From assembly GCA_964393535.1 (NCBI GenBank), contig CAYMUC010000091.1, positions 1 through 12,116 of the forward strand: 12,116 nucleotides of DNA, in the 5' to 3' direction. Below are positions 5,504-12,006 of the stretch, in pieces (positions within the stretch are counted from its first letter, which is position 1; each line of letters begins with the position of its first letter). The stretch comes from CAYMUC01 sp964393535 (GTDB taxonomy: Bacteria; Actinomycetota; Acidimicrobiia; Acidimicrobiales; Ilumatobacteraceae). The notes beneath the pieces were generated by a model. It saw only the letters and a program-made list of their open reading frames with translations, was not told the DNA's origin and searched no databases. The position numbers and the translations under genes were made by a program.

Positions 5504-6340
5504 ATGGCTATCCGCAAGCGCAAGCCCACCAGCCCCGGTCGTCGCTTCCAGACCGTGTCGGACTTCTCCGACATCACGAAGTCGACTCCCGAGAAGTCCC
5601 TGTTGGCCACCCGGTCTCGCACCGGTGGACGCAATGCCTATGGCCGCAAGACGGCCCGCCACCGCGGCGGTGGCCACAAGCGCCAGTACCGCATGGTCGA
5701 CTTCAAGCGCGTCAAGGACGGGGTGCCGGCCAAGGTCGCCGCCGTCGAGTACGACCCGAATCGCACCTGCCGGATTGCGCTTCTGCACTACGCCGATGGC
5801 ACCAAGGCCTACATCCTCGCCCCGCGTGGCCTCAAGGTGGGTGACACGGTGTCGAGTGGCCAGGGCGCCGACATCAAGCCCGGCAATGCGCTTCCCTTGC
5901 GCTACATCCCCGTGGGTACCACCGTGCACAACGTGGAACTTCGCCCCGGCCAGGGTGGCAAGATGGCACGCTCGGCCGGCATGGCCGTGCAGTTGGTCGC
6001 CAAGGAAGGCGACTACGCCACCGTGCGTCTGCCCTCCACCGAGATGCGGCGAGTGTTGATCGACTGCCGCGCCACCGTGGGCGAGGTCGGCAACGCCGAG
6101 CACGAGCTCATCAAGATCGGTAAAGCCGGCCGTAACCGCTGGAAGGGCGTCCGCCCCCAGACCCGTGGTGTGGCCATGAACCCCGTCGACCACCCCTTGG
6201 GCGGCGGTGAGGGCAAGACCTCGGGTGGCCGCCCAGCCGTGTCGCCCTGGGGCAAGCCCGAAGGCCGTACCCGCGACACCAACAAGCCGTCGCAGTCCCT
6301 CATCGTTCGCCGTCGCCGCACAGGCAAGGGCCGCCGGTAA
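5504..6340 (+). CDS. rplB: 50S ribosomal protein L2
   Basis: 278 residues. Contains KPTSPGRRF, KSLLATRSRTGGRNAYGRKT, RHRGGGHKRQYR, the SH3-like strand VEYDPNRTCRIALLHYADG, and the C-terminal loop RGVAMNPVDHPLGGGEGKTSGGRP. L2 is a primary 23S binder needed for subunit joining and for peptidyl-transferase activity. The histidine implicated in activity (H229 in Escherichia coli numbering, here His230) is kept, while the second histidine of the usual DHPHGGG motif is leucine here (residue 232). Start ATG has GGAG 7-10 bases ahead and follows rplW by 14 bases. Confidence 0.98.
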   Translation: MAIRKRKPTSPGRRFQTVSDFSDITKSTPEKSLLATRSRTGGRNAYGRKTARHRGGGHKRQYRMVDFKRVKDGVPAKVAAVEYDPNRTCRIALLHYADGTKAYILAPRGLKVGDTVSSGQGADIKPGNALPLRYIPVGTTVHNVELRPGQGGKMARSAGMAVQLVAKEGDYATVRLPSTEMRRVLIDCRATVGEVGNAEHELIKIGKAGRNRWKGVRPQTRGVAMNPVDHPLGGGEGKTSGGRPAVSPWGKPEGRTRDTNKPSQSLIVRRRRTGKGRR

Positions 6341-6355
6341 TCGGAGGATTACGAG

Positions 6356-6631
6356 ATGTCACGCAGCCTCAAGAAGGGCCCCTTCGTCGACGAGCACCTG
6401 CTCAAGAAGATCGATGCCCTCAACGCCGCCAACGAGAAGAAGGTCGTCAAGACCTGGTCTCGTCGCAGCACCGACATGGTCGGCCACACGATCGCCGTCC
6501 ATGACGGCCGTAAGCATGTTCCCGTGTACGTCACCGAGTCCATGGTGGGTCACAAACTGGGTGAGTTCTCGCCGACGCGGACCTTCAAGTTCCACGCCGG
6601 CCAGGAAAAGGGTGCGAAGGGTCGCCGCTGA
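6356..6631 (+). CDS. rpsS: 30S ribosomal protein S19
   Basis: 91 residues, typical length. SRSLKKGPFVDEHLLKKI at the start, KTWSRRSTDMVGHTIAVHDGRKHVPVYV in the centre and MVGHKLGEFSPTRTF near the end are the standard S19 signatures. S19 lies in the 30S head, bound with S13 next to the A-site finger bridge. A textbook GGAGG (6343-6347) precedes the ATG by 8 bases. The stop overlaps the first base of the rplV ATG (TGATG), so the pair is likely coupled. Confidence 0.98.
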   Translation: MSRSLKKGPFVDEHLLKKIDALNAANEKKVVKTWSRRSTDMVGHTIAVHDGRKHVPVYVTESMVGHKLGEFSPTRTFKFHAGQEKGAKGRR

Positions 6632-7302
6632 TGACTGGTCCCAAGTTGAACGAAGGATCGCGTGTGGCGGGCGAGCGTCCCGGTACCCGCGCATCTGCTC
6701 GCTATGTGCGCATGTCGGCCTCCAAGGCCCGCGTGGTCCTCGACCTCGTGCGTGGTCTCCCTGTGCGTGAAGCGGATCAGGTACTGCAGCTCACCGAGCG
6801 AGAGGCTGCTCGCGTGGTCCGCAAGGTGCTGGCCTCTGCAGTGGCCAACGCTGTGAACAACGCCGACCAGGATGCCGACGAGTTGTTCGTGCTGGCCTGC
6901 TTCGCCGATGAAGGTCCCACGCTGAAGCGGTTCCTTCCCCGAGCTCGGGGGCGCGCCGGCCGCATCAACAAGCGGACATGCCATATCACGGTCATCGTGG
7001 CTCGTATGAGCGACGAGCGCATCGCCATCGTGGAAGCCCGCTCGGCCCGTACGGGTCGGGGAGGGGCCATGAGCGATCGGCGGGCCCGTGTGGAGCGGAG
7101 CCGTCAGCGCGCTGCCCAGCGCTCCACCGGCGGTGCTGAGACCGTGGCGTCCCAGGATGCCGAGATCGACGAGGTCGCAGCGGACGCGATCGAGCAGGTC
7201 GAAGAGGACCAGGTCGCAGTGGAAGAGGCTGCAGTCGAAGAGGTTGCTGTGGACGAGGTCGCTGCCGATGAGCAGACGGACGTGAAGAAGGACGAGGTCT
7301 GA
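6631..7302 (+). CDS. rplV: 50S ribosomal protein L22 with long charged C-terminal tail
   Basis: 223 residues, about twice the usual 110-130. Residues about 20-137 are the L22 core: ASARYVRMSASKARVVLDLVRG, ANAVNNADQDADELFV, and the tunnel hairpin LKRFLPRARGRAGRINKRTCHITVIV. Residues 138-165 are strongly basic (Arg-rich, RRARVERSRQRAAQR). Residues 169-218 are strongly acidic, made of degenerate repeats of the type (E/D)EVA or VEEVA. The tail should project on the solvent side away from the tunnel hairpin. No frameshift is needed: the tail is in frame and ends 3 bases before rpsC, so it is a true extension. Charged L22 tails occur in some actinobacteria (family knowledge); function unknown. Confidence 0.96.
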   Translation: MTGPKLNEGSRVAGERPGTRASARYVRMSASKARVVLDLVRGLPVREADQVLQLTEREAARVVRKVLASAVANAVNNADQDADELFVLACFADEGPTLKRFLPRARGRAGRINKRTCHITVIVARMSDERIAIVEARSARTGRGGAMSDRRARVERSRQRAAQRSTGGAETVASQDAEIDEVAADAIEQVEEDQVAVEEAAVEEVAVDEVAADEQTDVKKDEV

Positions 7303-7305
7303 TCC

Positions 7306-8190
7306 ATGGGCCAGAAAGTCAATCCCTACGGCTTCCGCCTCGGTGTCACCACCGACTGGAAGAGTCGCTGGTTCAGTGAGCGCGAGTACCGCGACTACCT
7401 CACCGAGGACTGGAAGATCCGGGACTTCGTCATGACGGCGCTTCCCGATGCAGCAATCAGTCGCATCGAGATCGAGCGGACCCGCGACAAGTTGCGCGTC
7501 GACGTTCACACCGCTCGTCCTGGCATCGTCATCGGTCGTCGTGGCGCCAAGGCCGACGAGTTGCGCGCCGGACTGACCAAGATCACCGGCAATCCGCGTG
7601 TGCAGTTGAACATCGTGGAGATCAAGCAACCGGAACTGGACGCAGCGCTCATCGCCCAAGGTGTCGCCGACCAGTTGGTGAACCGAATCGCCTTCCGTCG
7701 TGCCATGAAGCGAGCCGTCCAGAACGCACAGAAGGCGGGCGCCCAGGGCATCCGCGTGCAGTGCTCCGGTCGTCTCGGTGGCGCCGAGATGAGCCGCACC
7801 GAGTGGTACCGCGAAGGCCGTGTGCCGCTGCACACCCTGCGCGCCGACATCGACTACGGCTTCCGCGAGGCTCGGACCACGAGCGGGCGAGTTGGCGTGA
7901 AGGTGTGGCTCTACCGTGGTGAGCAGCCTTACCGCTCCCGTAACGAGGACAAGATCTCCCGCGAGGCGGCCATGGCCGTGGGAGAGACGTCGGGACAGGC
8001 GACCCCTCGCAAGGTCGTGTCCTCCAGTGGCCGTCGTGGTCCCGAGACCGAGGTCGAACTCGACGTTGCGGCACCTCTGCTCAAGGAGGCCGATCCCGAG
8101 CTCGAGCGTTTGCTGGCCGAGGAGGAAGACATCGAACGTCGCCTCCACGAGAGCTCCGAGACCCCGCACTTCCGTGCGAACGAGGACTGA
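7306..8190 (+). CDS. rpsC: 30S ribosomal protein S3 with extended C-terminus
   Basis: 294 residues against 233 in Escherichia coli. The core has GQKVNPYGFRLGVTTDWKSRWF, the KH motif GIVIGRRG (residues 73-80), QGIRVQCSGRLGGAEMSRTEWYREGRVPLHTLRADIDYG and VGVKVWLYRGE. S3 forms the mRNA entry site with S4 and S5 and takes part in helicase action. About 78 extra residues (217-294) include a Ser/Gly/Arg segment and an acidic end (LLKEADPELERLLAEEEDIERRL). The start follows rplV by three bases with AAGGACGAGG in front. The extension is in frame and ends just before rplP. Confidence 0.97.
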   Translation: MGQKVNPYGFRLGVTTDWKSRWFSEREYRDYLTEDWKIRDFVMTALPDAAISRIEIERTRDKLRVDVHTARPGIVIGRRGAKADELRAGLTKITGNPRVQLNIVEIKQPELDAALIAQGVADQLVNRIAFRRAMKRAVQNAQKAGAQGIRVQCSGRLGGAEMSRTEWYREGRVPLHTLRADIDYGFREARTTSGRVGVKVWLYRGEQPYRSRNEDKISREAAMAVGETSGQATPRKVVSSSGRRGPETEVELDVAAPLLKEADPELERLLAEEEDIERRLHESSETPHFRANED

Positions 8191-8196
8191 TCCACC

Positions 8197-8613
8197 ATGT
8201 TGATGCCCCGTAAGGTCAAGCACCGTAAGCAACATCGTGGCCGTACCAAAGGCCTCACCAAGGGCGCCGCTTCCTTGGCGTTCGGCGAGTACGGCATCCA
8301 GGCGCTCGAGCCGGGTTGGCTGACTGCTCGTCAGATCGAGGCCGCACGTATCGCCATGACCCGTCACATCAAGCGTGGCGGCAAAGTGTGGATCAACGTC
8401 TTCCCCGACAAGCCCGTGACCAAGAAGCCCGCCGAGACTCGAATGGGGTCGGGCAAGGGCAACCCCGAGTTCTGGGTGGCTGTGGTCAAGCCTGGCCGCA
8501 TCTTGTTCGAGCTGTCGTTCCCCAACCCCGAGCAGGCCAAGGCCGCCATGGAGCGAGCGGTGCAGAAGCTGCCCATCAAGGCCCGTGTGATCTCACGTGA
8601 GGAGACGATCTGA
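8197..8613 (+). CDS. rplP: 50S ribosomal protein L16
   Basis: 138 residues, normal length. MLMPRKVKHRKQHRGR at the start, FGEYGIQALEPGWLTARQIEAARIAMTRHIKRGGKVWINVFPDKPVTKKPAETRMGSGKG in the centre match L16, which organises the A-site region and the central protuberance. Arg82 in TRMGSGKG is the equivalent of the arginine hydroxylated in Escherichia coli. An alternative ATG two codons later is rejected because the family starts with M-L-x-P. Binding site GAGGA lies 11-15 bases ahead. Gap after rpsC is six bases. Confidence 0.98.
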   Translation: MLMPRKVKHRKQHRGRTKGLTKGAASLAFGEYGIQALEPGWLTARQIEAARIAMTRHIKRGGKVWINVFPDKPVTKKPAETRMGSGKGNPEFWVAVVKPGRILFELSFPNPEQAKAAMERAVQKLPIKARVISREETI

Positions 8614-8614
8614 G

Positions 8615-8836
8615 ATGGCTGGTAACGCTGCTGAATTGAAAGAGATGGACCTTGCTGCCCTGGTGGAGGAGTTGCGTGCCACCAAGCAGGAGGCGCTGAA
8701 CTTGCGCTTCCGCAACGCCACCGGCCAACTCGACAACACGTCCGAGTTGCGTCAGGTCCGTCGTCAGATCGCCCGCATCAACACGATGATCAGGGCCCGC
8801 GAGATCGCTGCGGCCGAAGCCGCAGCCACGAGCTGA
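8615..8836 (+). CDS. rpmC: 50S ribosomal protein L29
   Basis: 73 residues, mostly helical, as expected for this two-helix protein near the tunnel exit. LKEMDLAALVEELRATKQEALNLRFRNATGQLDNTSELRQVRRQIARINTMIRAREI is a clear L29, with the NLRFRxATGQL motif. The start at 8615 is one base after the rplP stop and has GAGGAG 10-15 bases ahead; an internal ATG at 8645 would delete the first part of helix 1. Ends with an Ala-rich tail. Confidence 0.96.
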   Translation: MAGNAAELKEMDLAALVEELRATKQEALNLRFRNATGQLDNTSELRQVRRQIARINTMIRAREIAAAEAAATS

Positions 8837-8849
8837 GAGACGAAGCACT

Positions 8850-9125
8850 ATGTCTGAGACGACGAAGACCACTGACCGAGCCGCCCGCAAGGTGCGCGAG
8901 GGCGTCGTGGTGTCGAACAAGATGAACCAGACCGCCGTGGTGGCGGTGGTGGAACGGGTGCGCCACCCCAAGTATGCGAAGTTCGTGTTGCGTACCAAGA
9001 AGTTGTACGCCCACGACGAAGCCAACGACGTCCAGGTGGGCGACAAGGTGCGCGTGATGGAGACCCGTCCGTTGTCCAAGACCAAGCGTTGGCGCGTGGT
9101 CGAGATCGTGGAGAGGGCCCGATGA
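8850..9125 (+). CDS. rpsQ: 30S ribosomal protein S17
   Basis: 91 residues, OB-fold protein binding 16S helices 7 and 11. RKVREGVVVSNKMNQTAVVAVVERVRHPKYAKFVLRTKKLYAHDEAN and GDKVRVMETRPLSKTKRWRVVEIVERAR are diagnostic. A short Ser/Thr-rich N-terminal segment precedes the core. The ribosome binding site is weak (GAGAGACGAAG). Its last bases overlap the rplN start by four (ATGA), which joins the S10-type and spc-type parts of the cluster without a gap. Confidence 0.97.
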   Translation: MSETTKTTDRAARKVREGVVVSNKMNQTAVVAVVERVRHPKYAKFVLRTKKLYAHDEANDVQVGDKVRVMETRPLSKTKRWRVVEIVERAR

Positions 9126-9490
9126 TCCAGCAGGAGAGCCGACTGCGCGTCGCCGACAACAGTGGCGCCAAAGAGGTACTCGTGATCAAGGTGCTCGGCG
9201 GCACGCGCCGTCGCTACGCCTCGATCGGTGACATCTTCATCGCCACCGTCAAGGATGCCATTCCTGGCGCCGGTGTCAAGAAGGGCGACGTCGTGAAGTG
9301 TGTCGTCGTGCGCACCAAGAAAGAAAAGCGTCGACCCGACGGTAGCTACATCCGCTTCGACGAGAATGCGGCGGTGCTGATCAAGGACGATCTGACTCCT
9401 CGTGGCACCCGCATCTTCGGGCCCGTGGGACGAGAGTTGCGCGACAAGCGGTTCATGCGAATCGTGTCGCTGGCGCCGGAGGTGCTGTGA
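9122..9490 (+). CDS. rplN: 50S ribosomal protein L14
   Basis: 122 residues, exactly the standard length. MIQQESRLRVADNSGAKEVLVIKVLGG and DVVKCVVVRTKKEKRRPDGSYIRFDENAAVLI, GTRIFGPVGRELRDKRFMRIVSLAPEVL match L14 throughout. L14 contacts 16S in bridge B5/B8 and is the binding site of ribosome silencing factor. The start at 9122 is fixed by the family's MIQ opening and by GGAGAGGG 5-12 bases ahead; upstream codons in this frame lie in rpsQ. In Escherichia coli this is the first spc gene; here no promoter is apparent before it. Confidence 0.98.
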   Translation: MIQQESRLRVADNSGAKEVLVIKVLGGTRRRYASIGDIFIATVKDAIPGAGVKKGDVVKCVVVRTKKEKRRPDGSYIRFDENAAVLIKDDLTPRGTRIFGPVGRELRDKRFMRIVSLAPEVL

Positions 9491-9492
9491 TC

Positions 9493-9795
9493 ATGAAGTT
9501 GCGTAAAGGCGATGTCGTCAAGGTGATGACGGGCAAGGACAAGGGCGCCGAGGGTGAGATCATCCGCGTGCTGCCCAAGGAGAACAAGGTGATCGTGGCG
9601 GGTGTGAACATCGCCAAGAAGCACCAGAAGCCCACCAAGGCCAACACTCCCGGCGGCATCATCGACAAGGACATGCCTATGGATGCGTCGAATGTGATGT
9701 TGGTCCACAAGGGCGAGCCCACGCGGGTGGGCTACCGCATCTTGGACGATGGCACCAAGGTGCGCATCGCCAAGCGATCTGGCGAGGTGATCTGA
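9493..9795 (+). CDS. rplX: 50S ribosomal protein L24
   Basis: 100 residues. The KOW motif occupies about residues 3-30 (LRKGDVVKVMTGKDKGAEGEIIRVLPKENKVIV) and is followed by GVNIAKKHQKP and GGIIDKDMPMDASNVML, the L24 pattern. L24 is an assembly initiator binding the 5' end of 23S. The ATG at 9493 is preferred over a GTG at 9487: GGAGGTG (9478-9484) is well spaced for the ATG and too close for the GTG. The stop shares one base with the rplE start. Confidence 0.96.
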   Translation: MKLRKGDVVKVMTGKDKGAEGEIIRVLPKENKVIVAGVNIAKKHQKPTKANTPGGIIDKDMPMDASNVMLVHKGEPTRVGYRILDDGTKVRIAKRSGEVI

Positions 9796-10454
9796 TGACC
9801 GCGGTAGAGGCAACTCGCACCGTGCCCCGGTTGCGTACTCGGTACGACGCCGAGGTGCGTGCGTCGCTGCAACAGCAACTTGGGCTGCCCAATGTGATGC
9901 AGGTTCCGAAGTTCGACAAGATCGTCGTGAACATGGGCGTCGGTCGTGCAACGCAGCAGCCGTCGCAACTCGAAGTCGCCGTCGCCGAACTCACTGCGAT
10001 CACGGGCCAGAAGCCTGTGATCACGAAGGCCAAGAAGTCCATCGCCGGCTTCAAGTTGCGAGAGGGCCAGGCCATCGGTGCCAAGGTGACTCTGCGTGGA
10101 GACCGCATGTGGGAGTTCCTCGATCGAGTGATCGCCGTGGCGATTCCTCGTATTCGCGACTTCCGTGGGTTGCCGGCTTGGTCGTGGGACGGTCGGGGTA
10201 ACTACACGTTCGGTCTTGCCGATCAGACCGTCTTCCCCGAGATCGAGTACGACAAGGTCGACACTCCTCGCGGCATGGACATCACCATCGTGACGACGGC
10301 CGAGACCGATGCCCATGGCAAGGCACTGCTGGAAGCCTTCGGCTTCCCCTTCAAGAACGACGGCTCGTCGGCTCCCCGTAAGGTGCGTCGTCGCGGCCCG
10401 GTGCGTGGTGGCAAGGCCGCGGCGAAGCCGCAGGCCAAGAAGAAGAAGAAGTGA
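9795..10454 (+). CDS. rplE: 50S ribosomal protein L5 with basic C-terminal tail
   Basis: 219 residues against about 179-187 in most bacteria. Core: PNVMQVPKFDKIVVNMGVG, ITGQKPVITKAKKSIAGFKLREGQAIGAKVTLRG, RIRDFRGLP, WDGRGNYTFGL, FPEIEYDKVDTPRGMDITIVTTA and the terminal AFGFPF. L5 binds 5S rRNA in the central protuberance and contacts P-site tRNA. Residues 188-219 are an extra tail, rich in Arg, Lys, Gly and Ala and ending in five lysines. The start ATG has an almost perfect anti-16S match, GAGGTGAT (9785-9792). The tail ends 15 bases before rpsZ. Confidence 0.97.
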   Translation: MTAVEATRTVPRLRTRYDAEVRASLQQQLGLPNVMQVPKFDKIVVNMGVGRATQQPSQLEVAVAELTAITGQKPVITKAKKSIAGFKLREGQAIGAKVTLRGDRMWEFLDRVIAVAIPRIRDFRGLPAWSWDGRGNYTFGLADQTVFPEIEYDKVDTPRGMDITIVTTAETDAHGKALLEAFGFPFKNDGSSAPRKVRRRGPVRGGKAAAKPQAKKKKK

Positions 10455-10469
10455 GCGAGGACGACCGAC

Positions 10470-10655
10470 GTGGCCAAGAAGTCATTGATCATCAAGTCTG
10501 AGCGCAAGCCCAAGTTCAAGGTGCGCGCCTACACCCGTTGTCGCCGCTGCGGCCGGGCTCGTTCGGTGTACCGCAAGTTCGGATTGTGCCGAGTGTGTCT
10601 GCGCGAGCTGGCCCACGCCGGTGAGATCCCCGGCCTGACGAAGTCGAGTTGGTGA
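10470..10655 (+). CDS. rpsZ: 30S ribosomal protein S14, zinc-binding short type
   Basis: 61 residues, the length of the short zinc-ribbon S14. Cys24, Cys27, Cys40 and Cys43 form two CxxC pairs (TRCRRCGRA and GLCRVCLRE), so a Zn2+ site is expected. S14 sits in the 30S head near S3 and S10. The start is GTG (10470), the only clear non-ATG start in this ribosomal run; the next residues AKKSLIIKSERKPKFKVRAYTRC match the family. GCGAGGA is about 9-15 bases ahead. No zinc-free S14 paralogue lies in this window. Confidence 0.97.
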   Translation: MAKKSLIIKSERKPKFKVRAYTRCRRCGRARSVYRKFGLCRVCLRELAHAGEIPGLTKSSW

Positions 10656-10662
10656 CGCCGCC

Positions 10663-11064
10663 ATGATGACCGATCCCATCGCCGACATGCTGACCCGGAT
10701 CCGCAACGCCAACGTGGCGATGCACGACCAGGTCGCCATGCCGTGCTCGCGCCAGAAGCTGGCACTCGCCAAGATCCTCGAGCAGGAGGGCTACATCTCC
10801 GGCTACGCCGTGGCGCCCTCCACCAAGGGGCCTGGCGAGGTGTTGACGATCTCGATGAAGTACTCGCCGGAGCGTCACCGCACCATCTCGGGTCTGCGTC
10901 GAGTGTCCAAGCCTGGCCTGCGCGTCTATTCGAAGGCGTCCTCGGTTCCCCGCGTGCTCGGGGGACTGGGTGTTGCCGTGCTGTCCACGAGTCAGGGGCT
11001 CATGACCGACCGCGAGGCGCGTCAGCGCAACGTGGGCGGCGAAGTCCTCTGCTACGTCTGGTGA
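10663..11064 (+). CDS. rpsH: 30S ribosomal protein S8
   Basis: 133 residues. MTDPIADMLTRIRNANVAMHDQVAMPCSRQKLALAKILEQEGYI at the start and the end RRVSKPGLRVYSKASSVPRVLGGLGVAVLSTSQGLMTDREARQRNVGGEVLCYVW are diagnostic. S8 binds 16S helix 21 and in Escherichia coli represses the spc operon through the rplX-rplE junction. A tandem ATGATG start makes 10663 or 10666 possible; both give the same core. GGTGA (10651-10655) is the only nearby binding site and overlaps the rpsZ stop. Confidence 0.97.
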   Translation: MMTDPIADMLTRIRNANVAMHDQVAMPCSRQKLALAKILEQEGYISGYAVAPSTKGPGEVLTISMKYSPERHRTISGLRRVSKPGLRVYSKASSVPRVLGGLGVAVLSTSQGLMTDREARQRNVGGEVLCYVW

Positions 11065-11079
11065 CGACGGAGGTCTGAC

Positions 11080-11622
11080 ATGTCCCGAATCGGTAAAGCT
11101 CCCATCTCCGTACCTGGTGGTGTCGATGTGAGCGTCAGCGACCGTACGGTCGTGGTGAAGGGGCCGAAAGGAACCCTGAGCCGTGATCTGCCTGGTGCCA
11201 TCACGCTTCGTCTCGATGACGGGCAGATCCTGGTCGAGCGCCCCGACGATCTCAGCGAGAGTCGTTCGTTGCACGGTCTCACCCGCACGCTCGTGAGCAA
11301 CATGGTGCAGGGCGTGACCGAAGGCTTCGCCAAGGAACTGGAGATCGTGGGCGTGGGCTACCGCGCCGAAGCCCAGAGTCCGAGCCGCCTGAAGCTGGCT
11401 CTCGGTTTCTCGCACCCTGTCGAGATCGAAGCTCCCGAGGGCATCACCTTCGAAGTGCCGGTCCCCACTCGTGTCATCGTGCGCGGTATCGACAAAGAAC
11501 TGGTGGGCCAAGTGGCCGCCAACATCCGGTCCGTACGCAAACCCGAGCCCTACAAGGGCAAGGGTGTGCGGTACCAGGGTGAGCGCATCCTCCGCAAAGC
11601 CGGCAAGACCGGCAAGAAGTGA
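11080..11622 (+). CDS. rplF: 50S ribosomal protein L6
   Basis: 180 residues, the normal length with two similar alpha/beta domains. SRIGKAPISVPGGVDVSVSDRTVVVKGPKGTLSR begins domain 1, and the signature EPYKGKGVRYQGERILRKAGKTGKK ends domain 2. L6 is located at the base of the L7/L12 stalk near the sarcin-ricin loop. GGAGGT (11069-11074) precedes the ATG by 5 bases. Gaps are 15 bases from rpsH and 15 bases to rplR. Confidence 0.98.
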   Translation: MSRIGKAPISVPGGVDVSVSDRTVVVKGPKGTLSRDLPGAITLRLDDGQILVERPDDLSESRSLHGLTRTLVSNMVQGVTEGFAKELEIVGVGYRAEAQSPSRLKLALGFSHPVEIEAPEGITFEVPVPTRVIVRGIDKELVGQVAANIRSVRKPEPYKGKGVRYQGERILRKAGKTGKK

Positions 11623-11637
11623 TCTCGGAGCCCGATC

Positions 11638-12006
11638 ATGTCCAGCATCTCCCATGAGCGCCGTGAGGCCCGGATTCGGCGGCATCGCCGAGTGCGCAAG
11701 AAGATCCACGGCACTGCCGAGCGTCCGCGCCTCGCGGTGTTCCGTTCCAACAAGCATCTCACGCTGCAACTGATCGACGACGAGGAAGGCCGCACCCTGG
11801 CGGCAGCGTCGTCGACCGAGGCCGAGCAGCGCGCCCTCGGCTCGGGCGCCACCGTCGAGGCGGCCCGCCGTCTCGGAACGCTCCTGGCGCAGCGTGCCAA
11901 GGCTGTAGGTATTACTGCTGTGGTGTTCGACCGCGGCGGTTTCCTCTATCACGGTCGAGTCGCTGCGGTCGCCGAAGCCGCCCGCGAAGCCGGTCTGGAG
12001 TTCTGA
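11638..12006 (+). CDS. rplR: 50S ribosomal protein L18
   Basis: 122 residues. RREARIRRHRRVRKKIHGTAERPRLAVFRSNKHLTLQLIDDEEGRTLAAAS and the C-terminal FDRGGFLYHGRVAAVAEAAREAGLEF match L18, which with L5 and L25 binds 5S rRNA. The basic N-terminus (about residues 8-22) is the RNA-binding arm. CGGAG lies 8-12 bases ahead of the ATG. The stop shares one base with the rpsE start (TGATG). Confidence 0.97.
   Translation: MSSISHERREARIRRHRRVRKKIHGTAERPRLAVFRSNKHLTLQLIDDEEGRTLAAASSTEAEQRALGSGATVEAARRLGTLLAQRAKAVGITAVVFDRGGFLYHGRVAAVAEAAREAGLEF

Noticed and set aside
7135..7299. Frameshift or gene fusion explaining the long L22 tail
   Set aside because: The tail continues the same frame with regular GAG/GAC/GTC codon use and stops 3 bases before rpsC with that gene's binding site inside it, so it is a genuine extension.
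6550..8367. Very long open frame on the minus strand (605 codons) across rplV, rpsC and rplP
   Set aside because: It lies antisense to three certain ribosomal protein genes; high G+C codon structure keeps the complementary frame open. The translation is low-complexity and resembles no family.
10516..11952. 478-codon open frame on the minus strand across rpsZ-rplR
   Set aside because: Antisense shadow of four certain genes, with His/Arg/Gly-rich composition typical of reverse-frame translation of high-G+C coding DNA.
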